Source of the DNA: Candidatus Onthovicinus excrementipullorum
GTDB lineage: Bacteria; Bacillota; Clostridia; Oscillospirales; Acutalibacteraceae
Length of the DNA stretch: 64,000 bases
NCBI GenBank assembly: GCA_018712345.1
Contig: DVHG01000008.1
Location: forward strand, 148,731-212,730
Direction: 5' to 3'
Part shown: in pieces, positions 42,184 through 50,202 of the stretch
How the letters are laid out: each line of letters starts with the position of its first letter
Numbering within the stretch: position 1 is the stretch's first letter
Program-made: the position numbers and the translations under genes
The notes under the pieces: generated by a model
Told to the model about the DNA's origin: nothing
The model's database searches: none
What the model saw: the letters and a program-made list of their open reading frames with translations, nothing else

Positions 42184-43143
42184 TTGATGATTACTGATAA
42201 AAGAAAAGTCGCTCTGGTCGGAACCGGGCTCGTGGGTATGAGCTACGCCTACGCCGTGCTGAACCAGAACATCTGCGATGAGATGCTGCTCATTGATATT
42301 GACAAGAAGCGTGCGGCCGGAGAGGCCATGGATCTCAACCACGGGCTGGCCTTTTCCGGATCCCATATGAAAATATCCGCGGGGGAGTACAGCGACTGCA
42401 CAGACGCCGATATCGCCGTAATCTGCGCGGGCGTTGCACAGAAGCCCGGTGAGAGCCGGATTGATCTGCTCCAGCGCAATACCGCCGTGTTCAAATCCAT
42501 CGTGGAACCGATCGTCGCCTCCGGATTCAAGGGCATTTTCCTGATCGCCACCAACCCGGTGGATATTATGGCCCATGTGACGCTGAAGCTCTCCGGTTTT
42601 GACCCCGGCCGCGTGATCGGCACGGGCACCACGCTCGACACCGCGCGCCTGCGCTACCTGATTGGTGACTACTTTGCCGTGGACCCGCGCAACGTACACG
42701 CCTACGTCATGGGCGAGCATGGGGACAGCGAATTTGTCCCGTGGTCCCAGGCGATGATCGCCACCAAGCCTGTACTGTCCATCATCGGGGAGTCCGGCGG
42801 CAAATATTCCAGCGGGAAGCTGGAGGAGATCAGCACCGAGGTGCGTACTGCCGCGGAGAAGATCATTGAGGCCAAGCGCGCCACCTACTACGGAATCGGC
42901 ATGGCGCTGGCCCGCATCACCCGTGCCATTTTCGGGGATGAGAACAGCGTACTGACCGTCTCCACCATGCTGGACGGCCAGTATGGTCAAACGGACGTCT
43001 ACGCTGGGGCGCCCACCATCGTCAACCGCAACGGCGCCCAGGGGATCATCTCCCTCTCCCTGACGCGGGAGGAACTGCTCAAGTTCCAGAACTCCTGCGA
43101 ATTGCTGCGCGAGGTCTACTCCTCTATCGATTTCAGCAAATAG
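42184..43143 (+). CDS. ldh: L-lactate dehydrogenase
   Basis: Reduces pyruvate to L-lactate with NADH. The 319-residue protein has the NAD-binding start VALVGTGLVGMSYAYA, SGLDTARLR-like GTTLDTARLRYLIGD (substrate Arg), and the catalytic His in VMGEHGDSEFVPWS. Length and motifs are standard. GAAGGAGG precedes the ATG. An inverted repeat TGCAAG/CTTGCA at about 42102-42130 upstream could be a regulatory site. Confidence 0.95.
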   Translation: MMITDKRKVALVGTGLVGMSYAYAVLNQNICDEMLLIDIDKKRAAGEAMDLNHGLAFSGSHMKISAGEYSDCTDADIAVICAGVAQKPGESRIDLLQRNTAVFKSIVEPIVASGFKGIFLIATNPVDIMAHVTLKLSGFDPGRVIGTGTTLDTARLRYLIGDYFAVDPRNVHAYVMGEHGDSEFVPWSQAMIATKPVLSIIGESGGKYSSGKLEEISTEVRTAAEKIIEAKRATYYGIGMALARITRAIFGDENSVLTVSTMLDGQYGQTDVYAGAPTIVNRNGAQGIISLSLTREELLKFQNSCELLREVYSSIDFSK

Positions 43144-43164
43144 CACTTTATTCGGCTCAGACTG

Positions 43165-43198
43165 CCGGGCGGGGATACTTCCCCGCCCGGTTTCTTTT
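43165..43198 (+). terminator. ldh terminator
   Basis: CCGGGCGGGG (43165-43174) pairs with CCCCGCCCGG (43181-43190), followed by TTTCTTTT. Confidence 0.88.
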
Positions 43199-43277
43199 CC
43201 ACCACAGATTTGCAATTCAGGGGCAAAATCGTGTATACTGGTAAAAACAGGCGTAAAGGCGGGGCAGGAGGGGTAAA

Positions 43278-44123
43278 ATGAAGGATCTGTCTGATCTCCG
43301 GGTGATTGAGAGCACCCTGAAAAAGCACGGCTTTGATTTTTCTAAAAAGCTGGGGCAGAATTTTCTCACCGATCCGCAGGTCTGCCCGCGGATGGCGGAG
43401 CTCGCGTGTTCGAATGCGGACGCCGTGGTGGAGATCGGCCCCGGGATCGGCGTGCTGACCCAGCAGCTGGCCCTGCGGGCCAAAAAGGTGGTCGCCTTTG
43501 AGCTGGACCGCCGCCTGCCCGCCGTACTCAAAGAGACCTTGAGTGAGTTTGACAACATTGAAATTATCAATCAGGACTTTTTAGAGGTCGACTTGAACGA
43601 CCTGATCTGTGAAAAATTTGAGGGCATGCGAGTGGCCGTGTGCGCCAATCTGCCCTACTACATCACCTCCCCGCTCATCATGGGCGTTCTCACCGCCCGT
43701 GCGCCGATCACCCGCGGCGTCTTCATGGTTCAGAAAGAGGCGGGGGAGCGCCTGTGTGCCGATCCCGGAACCCGGGAGGCGGGCGCCGTCACGATCGCCG
43801 TGCGCTATTATGCAGCCGCACGTGAGGTTTTCGGCGTCCCGCGTACGAGCTTTATCCCCGCCCCGCGGGTGGACAGTGAGGTCATCGAACTGATTCCCAA
43901 CCAAACGCCGCCTGTTGAAGTTGGGGATGAAGTGCACTTTTTCCGCGTGGTGAAGGCCGCCTTTTCCCAGCGGCGGAAGACGGTGGTCAACTGCCTGAGC
44001 AGCGGACTCGGAATTCCAAAGGAAGGGGTGCTGTCCGCCCTGAGAGCCTGCGGAGCACACGATCGCTCCCGCGCCGAAGAACTGACGATGGAGCAATTTG
44101 CCGCCCTGAGCCGGATGCTGTGA
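43278..44123 (+). CDS. rsmA: 16S rRNA dimethyladenosine methyltransferase
   Basis: Dimethylates the two adjacent adenines in the 3' hairpin of 16S rRNA during small-subunit assembly. The 281-residue protein has KKLGQNFLTDP, the SAM loop VEIGPGIGVLTQQLA, FELDRRLPAV, and the catalytic NLPYYITSPLIM, then MVQKEAGERLCADPGTREAGAV in part. GGGGTAAA precedes the ATG. It is transcribed as a single gene after ldh. Confidence 0.95.
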   Translation: MKDLSDLRVIESTLKKHGFDFSKKLGQNFLTDPQVCPRMAELACSNADAVVEIGPGIGVLTQQLALRAKKVVAFELDRRLPAVLKETLSEFDNIEIINQDFLEVDLNDLICEKFEGMRVAVCANLPYYITSPLIMGVLTARAPITRGVFMVQKEAGERLCADPGTREAGAVTIAVRYYAAAREVFGVPRTSFIPAPRVDSEVIELIPNQTPPVEVGDEVHFFRVVKAAFSQRRKTVVNCLSSGLGIPKEGVLSALRACGAHDRSRAEELTMEQFAALSRML

Positions 44124-44146
44124 AGGCAAGTTTTTTGATTTTCCTA

Positions 44147-44175
44147 TTGACAAGGCCGCCAATCGATGATACAAT
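44147..44175 (+). promoter_or_regulatory. Strong promoter of the methionine transporter operon
   Basis: TTGACA (44147-44152), a 17-base spacer and TACAAT (44170-44175). Transcription would start near 44182, about 33 bases before the leader peptide. Confidence 0.82.
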
Positions 44176-44214
44176 TGCAGCAAGTTCCAATATTTGAGGG
44201 AAGGAGAACGCGTC

Positions 44215-44337
44215 ATGAAACAGATCTGCGCCGCTACAAAAAACATGATGGGGATGCGCATGTGCACCATGTGCATGTTTTGCTGTGCAACCTTTTCCGA
44301 TGCGCTTTCCCCCATACCGGCTGCCGTCAGGCGGTAA
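44215..44337 (+). CDS. Met/Cys-rich leader peptide (40 codons)
   Basis: ATG 44215 is preceded by AGGGAAGGAG (44197-44206) at 8 bases. Of the first 24 residues seven are Met and five are Cys, with the dense run NMMGMRMCTMCMFCC. The rest is ordinary and ends at TAA 44335. It lies between a strong promoter and a terminator-like hairpin, just upstream of a methionine ABC transporter. The natural reading is a leader peptide whose translation slows when charged Met-tRNA or Cys-tRNA is scarce. It could instead be a small metal-binding protein. Confidence 0.65.
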   Translation: MKQICAATKNMMGMRMCTMCMFCCATFSDALSPIPAAVRR

Positions 44338-44356
44338 CGAACAACGGTACGATTCA

Positions 44357-44390
44357 GCGGGAGGTTTCTATCGGGAGCCTTCCGCTTTTT
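44357..44390 (+). promoter_or_regulatory. Attenuator-like terminator hairpin
   Basis: GCGGGAGG (44357-44364) pairs with CCTTCCGC (44378-44385, one G-U), followed by TTTTTCTATATTTT. It starts 20 bases after the leader stop. Alternative pairing upstream, such as TACCG/CGGTA around 44314-44336 in the leader's last codons, could be the competing structure. Confidence 0.6.
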
Positions 44391-44419
44391 CTATATTTTA
44401 ACCGAAAGGAGTGCCGGCC

Positions 44420-44476
44420 ATGAAAAGCCTGACCGCCCGCATGATTAAATCCAACATCCGCAATGAGCGAATGTGA
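44420..44476 (+). CDS. Second short ORF (18 codons) before metQ
   Basis: ATG 44420 has GAAAGGAGTGCCGGCC upstream and encodes MKSLTARMIKSNIRNERM. It lies after the attenuator hairpin and about 80 bases before metQ. It may be a second leader or a translated spacer; no similarity is recognised. Confidence 0.4.
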   Translation: MKSLTARMIKSNIRNERM

Positions 44477-44554
44477 AACAGTCTTCCCCCTTTAAAACAG
44501 TACACAGAACAAAATTAAATTTGTTGTAAAAATGATAAAAGGAGACTGATCTAC

Positions 44555-45409
44555 ATGAAAAAGCTGATTTCCACCCTGCTTGCTGCGGCCGTTGCCGCCA
44601 CCGCCGTATTTTCACTGGCCGCCTGCTCAAAGGATACCCTCACCATCGCTGTCCCCAATGACACCACCAATGAGGCGCGCGCCCTGCTGCTGCTTGAGGA
44701 ACAGGGGATTATCGAGCTGGACGATGCGGCCGGCATCACCGCCACCATCCGTGATATCACCTCCAATCCGCACAACATCACTTTTAAAGAGGTAGAGGCC
44801 GCACAGATCCCGAACATCCTGCAGGATGTAGACTATGCCGTCATTAACTCCAACTACGCCATTAATGCCGGCCTGAATCCGCTGACGGACGCACTGGCCA
44901 TTGAGGGCTCCTCTTCCGCCTATAGCAATGTTTTGACCGTCAAAGAGGGCAACGAGAGTACCGATAAGACCAAGGCGCTCGCCGCCGCGCTGGAGAGCCA
45001 GCAGGTCGTAGACTTCATCAATCAGAAGTATAACGGCTCCGTTGTGAGCACCGTAGAGAATCCCACCGACGGCTTTGACGCCTCCGTCAATTATGACGCG
45101 CTCGCCGGACAGACGATCACCGTAGCTGCCTCCCCCACCCCGCACGCGGAGATCCTTGCCGTTGCCAAGGAGATTCTGGCCCAGCGGAACATTACGCTGG
45201 ATGTGATTGATTACAATGACTATATTATCCCCAACAACGTTGTGGAGAGTGGCGAAGTGGACGCCAACTACTTCCAGCACAAGCCGTATCTGGATGATTT
45301 CAACGCGCAGAACGGCACGCACCTTGTCTCCGTCGCAGCGATCCACGTGGAACCCATCGGGCTCTATGGCGGAAAACAGACCACGCTGGACACCATTAAG
45401 AACGCCTGA
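44555..45409 (+). CDS. metQ: MetQ-type methionine-binding lipoprotein, circularly permuted
   Basis: A protein of 284 residues with a lipoprotein signal ending LAAC (Cys24). Right after the lipobox comes the segment that is normally the second half of MetQ/NlpA: TLTIAVPNDTTNEARALLLL, FKEVEAAQIPNILQDVDYAV, INSNYAINAGLNP, up to FINQKYNGSVV (about 28-165). A linker follows, then the normal first half: TVAASPTPHAEILAVAKEIL, YNDYIIPNNVVESGEVDANY, FQHKPYLDDFN, and the end GGKQTTLDTIKNA (about 187-284). In ordinary MetQ this last motif runs directly into the first one here. The encoded MetN and MetI neighbours support methionine uptake. AAAAGGAG precedes the ATG. Confidence 0.9.
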   Translation: MKKLISTLLAAAVAATAVFSLAACSKDTLTIAVPNDTTNEARALLLLEEQGIIELDDAAGITATIRDITSNPHNITFKEVEAAQIPNILQDVDYAVINSNYAINAGLNPLTDALAIEGSSSAYSNVLTVKEGNESTDKTKALAAALESQQVVDFINQKYNGSVVSTVENPTDGFDASVNYDALAGQTITVAASPTPHAEILAVAKEILAQRNITLDVIDYNDYIIPNNVVESGEVDANYFQHKPYLDDFNAQNGTHLVSVAAIHVEPIGLYGGKQTTLDTIKNA

Positions 45410-45435
45410 TACCGGCCGGATCGGAGGGGAACGGT

Positions 45436-46446
45436 ATGATTGAGATCAAGCACCTGTCCAAGTCCTTCCAGACGTCTGGCGGAGACGTCGACGCGCTGAA
45501 GGACGTCTCCCTGACCATCCGGGATGGGGAGATCTACGGAATCATTGGCATGAGCGGTGCGGGGAAGAGCACGCTCATCCGGTGCATCAACATGCTCGAA
45601 CGCCCCACACAGGGGAGCGTTGAGATTGACGGCCGGGACCTTGGCCATATGACAAAAGCGGAGTTGCGGACCATGAGGCGGGAGGTCGCAATGATTTTCC
45701 AAGGTTTTAATCTGCTGATGCAGCGCACCTGCCTGAAAAATGTATGCTTTCCGCTGGAGCTTGCCGGGATGAAGAAAAAAGACGCTCGTGCCCGCGCCAT
45801 GGAGCTTCTGGAGACAGTGGGCCTCCCGGATAAGGCAGATGCCTATCCGGCACAGCTGTCCGGCGGGCAGCAACAGCGTGTTGCCATCGCGCGCGCACTG
45901 GCAACGGATCCTAAGATCCTGCTGTGTGATGAGGCCACCAGCGCCCTGGACCCACAGACGACGCACAACATTCTGGAACTGATCCGGGAGATCAACCGCC
46001 GGACAGGCATTACCGTGATCGTCATCACGCACCAGATGAGCGTTGTGGAGGAGATTTGCAGCAAGGTTGCCATTTTGGACCATGGTTCGGTGGTGGAGGA
46101 GGGGCCGGTGAGTCAAGTGTTCACCGCCCCGCAGTCGGACGCGGCCAAGCGCCTTGTCTTCCCGAACATCCCCTGTGAGGCGTCTATTCAGACGCCCGGG
46201 GAGCATCGTATCCGGGTGGTATTCAATGGGGCACAGGCCGCAGGGACACCGCTGATCGCCCAACTGGCGATGGAGCTGAATGTGGCGGCCAACATCCTTG
46301 GCGCCTCCACGCGCAGTATTGGCGGCAAAGCATATGGAAACATGCTGCTGGGTATTCCGGGCGACCGCACCCAGGTAGAACGCGTGATCGACTACCTGAA
46401 AAACACGGCAGATATCTTTGTAGAGGAGGTAAAGAGCGATGAATAA
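45436..46446 (+). CDS. metN: Methionine ABC transporter ATPase
   Basis: A protein of 336 residues. ATPase motifs: Walker A GMSGAGKSTLIR, Q-loop IFQGFNLL, signature LSGGQQQRVAIARAL, Walker B ILLCDEATSALDP and switch VITHQM. Residues about 258-330 form the NIL regulatory domain that binds methionine and slows transport when it is plentiful (trans-inhibition). It follows metQ by 26 bases and overlaps metI by 8. Confidence 0.94.
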   Translation: MIEIKHLSKSFQTSGGDVDALKDVSLTIRDGEIYGIIGMSGAGKSTLIRCINMLERPTQGSVEIDGRDLGHMTKAELRTMRREVAMIFQGFNLLMQRTCLKNVCFPLELAGMKKKDARARAMELLETVGLPDKADAYPAQLSGGQQQRVAIARALATDPKILLCDEATSALDPQTTHNILELIREINRRTGITVIVITHQMSVVEEICSKVAILDHGSVVEEGPVSQVFTAPQSDAAKRLVFPNIPCEASIQTPGEHRIRVVFNGAQAAGTPLIAQLAMELNVAANILGASTRSIGGKAYGNMLLGIPGDRTQVERVIDYLKNTADIFVEEVKSDE

Positions 46447-47149
46447 TCAGGTTTTTTCCTCCCAGACGCTGGAGCAGTTGCTCCAGGTGCTCAAAGATGA
46501 ATTCCCCCTGGCCATCTGGGAGACGCTCTATGTCACTGTGATCTCAACCGCGCTTGCCATCGTGATCGGACTGCCGCTGGGCGTTCTGCTCGCCACCGGC
46601 GGAAAGGACGGCATCCTCCCGATGCCGCGCGGAATCATCCACGTACTGGGAGTCATTATCAACCTGCTGCGCTCCGTTCCCTTCCTGATCCTGATGATTA
46701 TGGCCTTCCCGCTGGCACGGCTGATCGTGGGGACCTCTGTGGGTACGGTGGCTTCCATTGTCCCACTCGTGATCGCGTCCTTCCCCTTTGTGGCACGGCT
46801 GGTAGAGGGAAGCCTGCGGGAGGTTGACCCCAATATTATCGAGGCGGCGCAGAGCATGGGTGCCACCCCGTTCCAGATCGTCGTCAAGGTCATGATCCCG
46901 GAGAGCATCCCCTCGCTGGTCTCTAACTTTACGATCGCCATCACCACCATCCTCAGCTATTCGGCGATGAGCGGCATCATCGGTGGCGGCGGCTTGGGTA
47001 AAATCGCCATCAATTACGGCTACTATCGGTACCAGTACTTGATTATGCTGGTAGCCGTGGTGTTCCTGGTAATCTTTGTCCAGGTGTTCCAGAGTGTGGG
47101 GACCCATCTCTCCACCCGGATTGACAAGCGCCTGAAGCGGAAGCTGTAA
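46439..47149 (+). CDS. metI: Methionine ABC transporter permease
   Basis: A protein of 236 residues with five to six transmembrane helices and the permease coupling motif EAAQSMGATPFQIVVKVMIPE that contacts MetN. GLPLGVLLATGG and SYSAMSGIIGGGGLGKIAINYGY are typical of MetI. It is slightly longer at the N-terminus than usual. Last gene of the operon, followed by a terminator. Confidence 0.94.
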   Translation: MNNQVFSSQTLEQLLQVLKDEFPLAIWETLYVTVISTALAIVIGLPLGVLLATGGKDGILPMPRGIIHVLGVIINLLRSVPFLILMIMAFPLARLIVGTSVGTVASIVPLVIASFPFVARLVEGSLREVDPNIIEAAQSMGATPFQIVVKVMIPESIPSLVSNFTIAITTILSYSAMSGIIGGGGLGKIAINYGYYRYQYLIMLVAVVFLVIFVQVFQSVGTHLSTRIDKRLKRKL

Positions 47150-47225
47150 TCCCGTCAACAGAATTTATTTTTTCAAAAAACGCCTTAATCCCTGTCCTTC
47201 CGGCAAACATAAAAGAACATAAAAG

Positions 47226-47261
47226 CGGCACAGCGCTCAAGTGAGCACTGTGCCGTTTTTT
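47226..47261 (+). terminator. Terminator of the methionine transporter operon
   Basis: CGGCACAG-CGCTC pairs with GAGCA-CTGTGCCG (47226-47255) with a small bulge, followed by TTTTTT. Confidence 0.8.
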
Positions 47262-47289
47262 ACAGACCGCCAAAACCTTTACAATCAAA

Positions 47290-47318
47290 ACAAAAACAGC
47301 CATCCTCTTGGATGGCTG
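47290..47318 (-). terminator. 5S rRNA terminator
   Basis: On the minus strand CAGCCATCC (47318-47310) and GGATGGCTG (47305-47297) pair, followed by TTTTTGTTTTG. Confidence 0.85.
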
Positions 47319-47327
47319 CGTGCAAAA

Positions 47328-47444
<117 letters not shown>

Positions 47445-47481
47445 TGTCAGAACGCTCTTCACGTCCCTCAAGTGCTTGATT

Positions 47482-47511
47482 AGTATATCACACTCCGCAC
47501 GTACTTGTCAA
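47482..47511 (-). promoter_or_regulatory. 5S rRNA promoter
   Basis: On the minus strand TTGACA (47511-47506), an 18-base spacer and TATACT (47487-47482), about 38 bases before the 5S. It starts 14 bases after the birA stop. Confidence 0.75.
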
Positions 47512-47519
47512 CAGGTTTT

Positions 47520-48524
47520 TTAAATTTTCCCCCGTTTTGGCAGAGAATCCGTTTTTGGGCGGATGGTCACCTCGCCCGAGCGCAGGCAGACAATCCTGCC
47601 GTCCGGCGTGCGCACCTCAAGTGCGCCGTCCCGCCCGATGTCAATAGCCGCGGCGTCATATTCCTCCACCGGCGTAAAGACACGCACCTTCCGCCCAAGG
47701 ATCATGGACCGGGCACGGTATTCCTCAATAAAATCCTGCGCACGCACCATTCCCTCCAATCCGGAGAGCTGATTGAGAATCTCCGCTGCCAGCTGGCCGC
47801 GCGGCGGATGCGCCTCCCCCGCCGGAATGACGCTCCCGACGATATCCGCCAGCTCAGCCGGAATCTCCTCCTGATTCAGGCAGTAATTGATCCCAATCCC
47901 AATCACCACACTGCCGATCGACCCACTCTCCATATCGGTTATGGCCTCCGTCAGGATGCCGCAGATCTTCTTCCCGCGGAGGAACAGGTCATTGACCCAT
48001 TTGATCTCCGGATCATACCCCGTCACGGCTCGGATGGCGCGGCAGACGCACACACAGGCGGCCGTTGTGATGAGGACGGACTGTTCCGGATCGAGTGACG
48101 GACGCAGAATCGCGCTCATATAGATCCCCCCCGGCGGGGAGAAAAAGCTGCGTCCCCGCCGCCCGCGCCCCCCTGTCTGGCGCAGGGCAAATACGGCCGC
48201 CGTATCCGTATCGCCTGCAAGGATACGGCGCTTGGCCTCCGCGTTGGTGGAGTCCAGCACCGGGAGCACCACAATGCGGCCGGCCAGCTCCGGGTGCTCC
48301 AGATGGGGGCGGATACTCTCCGGGGAGAGGCTGTCCCCCGCTGCGATCAGCCGGTAACCGCGCCCCGTGACCGACTCAATACGGTAGCCGTCGCGCCGGG
48401 CCGCCTCCACTCCCTTCCAGATGGCCGTGCGGGAAATCCCAAGCGCCGCAGCCAGATTGCCGCCCGTCACCCATCCGCCGTGCGCCGCCTCCAGCGCCGC
48501 TATAATTGATCCCTTTGTAGACAA
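47520..48524 (-). CDS. birA: Biotin-protein ligase and biotin repressor
   Basis: A protein of 334 residues. Residues about 1-65 form a winged-helix DNA-binding domain (GGNLAAALGISRTAIWKGVE). The catalytic domain has VLDSTNAEAKR, the biotinyl-AMP loop ALRQTGGRGRRGRSFFSPPG, KWVNDLFLRGKKICGI and GIGINYCLN. It attaches biotin to carboxylase carrier proteins and can repress biotin genes. The TTG start has GGTGG upstream; a large hairpin terminator of the MFS gene ends here. Confidence 0.93.
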   Translation of the reverse strand: MSTKGSIIAALEAAHGGWVTGGNLAAALGISRTAIWKGVEAARRDGYRIESVTGRGYRLIAAGDSLSPESIRPHLEHPELAGRIVVLPVLDSTNAEAKRRILAGDTDTAAVFALRQTGGRGRRGRSFFSPPGGIYMSAILRPSLDPEQSVLITTAACVCVCRAIRAVTGYDPEIKWVNDLFLRGKKICGILTEAITDMESGSIGSVVIGIGINYCLNQEEIPAELADIVGSVIPAGEAHPPRGQLAAEILNQLSGLEGMVRAQDFIEEYRARSMILGRKVRVFTPVEEYDAAAIDIGRDGALEVRTPDGRIVCLRSGEVTIRPKTDSLPKRGKI

Positions 48525-48579
48525 AAAACCACCGCCCTGTGGATAAACTGATGCAATCAGTATACCACAGCGGCGGTGG
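48522..48579 (-). terminator. Terminator of the MFS symporter gene
   Basis: On the minus strand CCACCGCCG-CTGTGG (48579-48565) pairs with CCACAG-GGCGGTGG (48542-48529), followed by TTTTTTG. The long loop holds CTGATTGCATCAG. Confidence 0.7.
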
Positions 48580-48596
48580 AAAAGCCACAGCGGGCG

Positions 48597-50096
48597 TCAA
48601 ATTTCAATGCAGAATTCCCGATTGGGGTCAACCACTTGGCAGGCTGCGGCCGCTTGTGCCTCCTCCTCGGAAATGGTCTCCCCCCATAGTGCCGCCCGCT
48701 CTGCAAAACGGTGCGCCCGGCGCTCCTCCAGCTCCGCAAGGATTTGCTCCCGGCGCCTGCCGGTATACCGGTAAAAGCACATCGGGATAATGGCCAGCGC
48801 AAAGCCGATCGCCGGCAGCAGCGAGACGAGTGCATAGATTCCGTCAAGCGTTGCGGCGGACTGCACCTGCTTGACTGCGACCCCGGCGGCATCGCGCACC
48901 GGCTGCTGGAACCCGATAACCACCAGAAATGCGGATACCGCAATTGAAGCAAAGGCGTTGTTGAACTTAGTCATGGTGGAGTGAATGGAGAAACAGAAGC
49001 CCTCAAACCGCTGGCCGGTCTTCCACTCCAGATAGTCCAGACTGTCACCCACCATGGGATAGGTGATGGAGGAGAACACCCCCAGCGGTACGCCGCCGAT
49101 CAGCAGGAACGGCAGGATCCGGCCCAGGCTCTCATAGCCGACGAAGTAGGCCGTGCCAAGTACCACTGCCCCGATGGCCCCAAAGGAAATGTAGACCTTT
49201 TTATACCCAAATCGGGTGTACAGGACCGGGCACAGGATCATGCCGATCGCCATCCCGACGCCCACGAACACCACCAGGATAATCTGCACCGTCTCCGGCG
49301 CAAGGGCGGACTTGATGTTGTATGAGGCCACATATACGGCGGAGATCTGGAGCAGGTAGCGCGTGCAGCTGAGCATGGAGGCGAGCAGTGTCAGCAGCAT
49401 GGGCGTGTTCTGAAAGGCAATCTTAATGATCGATCTTACAGGCACCTTCTCCTGCTGCACGGGCCGGAGGCGCTCCCTGCCGTTACGGTAGACGCACAGC
49501 AGCGCCGCCATGCCAAACAGGCCCGCAATCACGGCGAAGGTAAAGTACCCGTTTTTTTCCCCCATGGCGCCCGCGAGCAGCGGCACGGCCAGCATCGGGA
49601 TTACGCTGCCGATCGAGCCGAACAGGACCACAAGGGAGAGCGTTTTGGCCCGCTCATTGCCGTTGGGGGTAGAGGCGGAAATCAAACTCCACAGCGGGAT
49701 ATCCACCACGGTGTACAGGGTGTCAAACGCAAAGTATGTAACCATAGCATATATGATTTTAGCGGTGTTCGGCAGATCCGGCGCAAAAAAGAGCAGCGCC
49801 GTAAACAGCCCCATTGGAACGGCGAAGTAGAAAAAGTACTTGCGCATCCGGCCGTGCCTGCCGCTTTTGGAACGGTCGATCAGAATACCCATAACGGGAT
49901 CATTGATCATATCCCACACGCGGGCCACACCCATGATAACCGGCACCGCCGCCATGGGAACCAGAAAGATGTCCGTAAAAAAATAGAGAAGGTACGATGC
50001 AATCAGGCTGGATACCAGATAGCTGTTGACACTGGCCAGCGAGAGCGAGACCTTCTCCTTGGGTTTGATAAATTTTCTGCTGCGAATATCCTCCAT
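48597..50096 (-). CDS. GPH-family (glycoside-pentoside-hexuronide) MFS symporter
   Basis: A protein of 499 residues with 12 transmembrane helices. The N-terminal half has MGVARVWDMINDPVMGILIDRSKSG-type residues (DMINDPVMG, DRSKSGRHGRMRKY), the mark of GPH sugar:cation symporters such as MelB, XynP and GusB. The substrate is unknown; a glycoside or pentoside is likely. A charged C-terminal tail of about 45 residues follows the last helix. GAGGAGC precedes the ATG. Single gene. Confidence 0.85.
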   Translation of the reverse strand: MEDIRSRKFIKPKEKVSLSLASVNSYLVSSLIASYLLYFFTDIFLVPMAAVPVIMGVARVWDMINDPVMGILIDRSKSGRHGRMRKYFFYFAVPMGLFTALLFFAPDLPNTAKIIYAMVTYFAFDTLYTVVDIPLWSLISASTPNGNERAKTLSLVVLFGSIGSVIPMLAVPLLAGAMGEKNGYFTFAVIAGLFGMAALLCVYRNGRERLRPVQQEKVPVRSIIKIAFQNTPMLLTLLASMLSCTRYLLQISAVYVASYNIKSALAPETVQIILVVFVGVGMAIGMILCPVLYTRFGYKKVYISFGAIGAVVLGTAYFVGYESLGRILPFLLIGGVPLGVFSSITYPMVGDSLDYLEWKTGQRFEGFCFSIHSTMTKFNNAFASIAVSAFLVVIGFQQPVRDAAGVAVKQVQSAATLDGIYALVSLLPAIGFALAIIPMCFYRYTGRRREQILAELEERRAHRFAERAALWGETISEEEAQAAAACQVVDPNREFCIEI

Positions 50097-50202
50097 GACA
50101 CTGCTCCTCTTTTTGGGGCCGGCGCCCCGGATTAAGATGGTAAGGATATTGTAGCACGCCTGCGATAGAGCCGCGTAAAGGCTGTGTTAGAGTTTTATTA
50201 AG

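Noticed and set aside
42079..43215. 378-codon minus-strand frame opposite ldh
   Set aside because: Shadow of ldh with no start signals.
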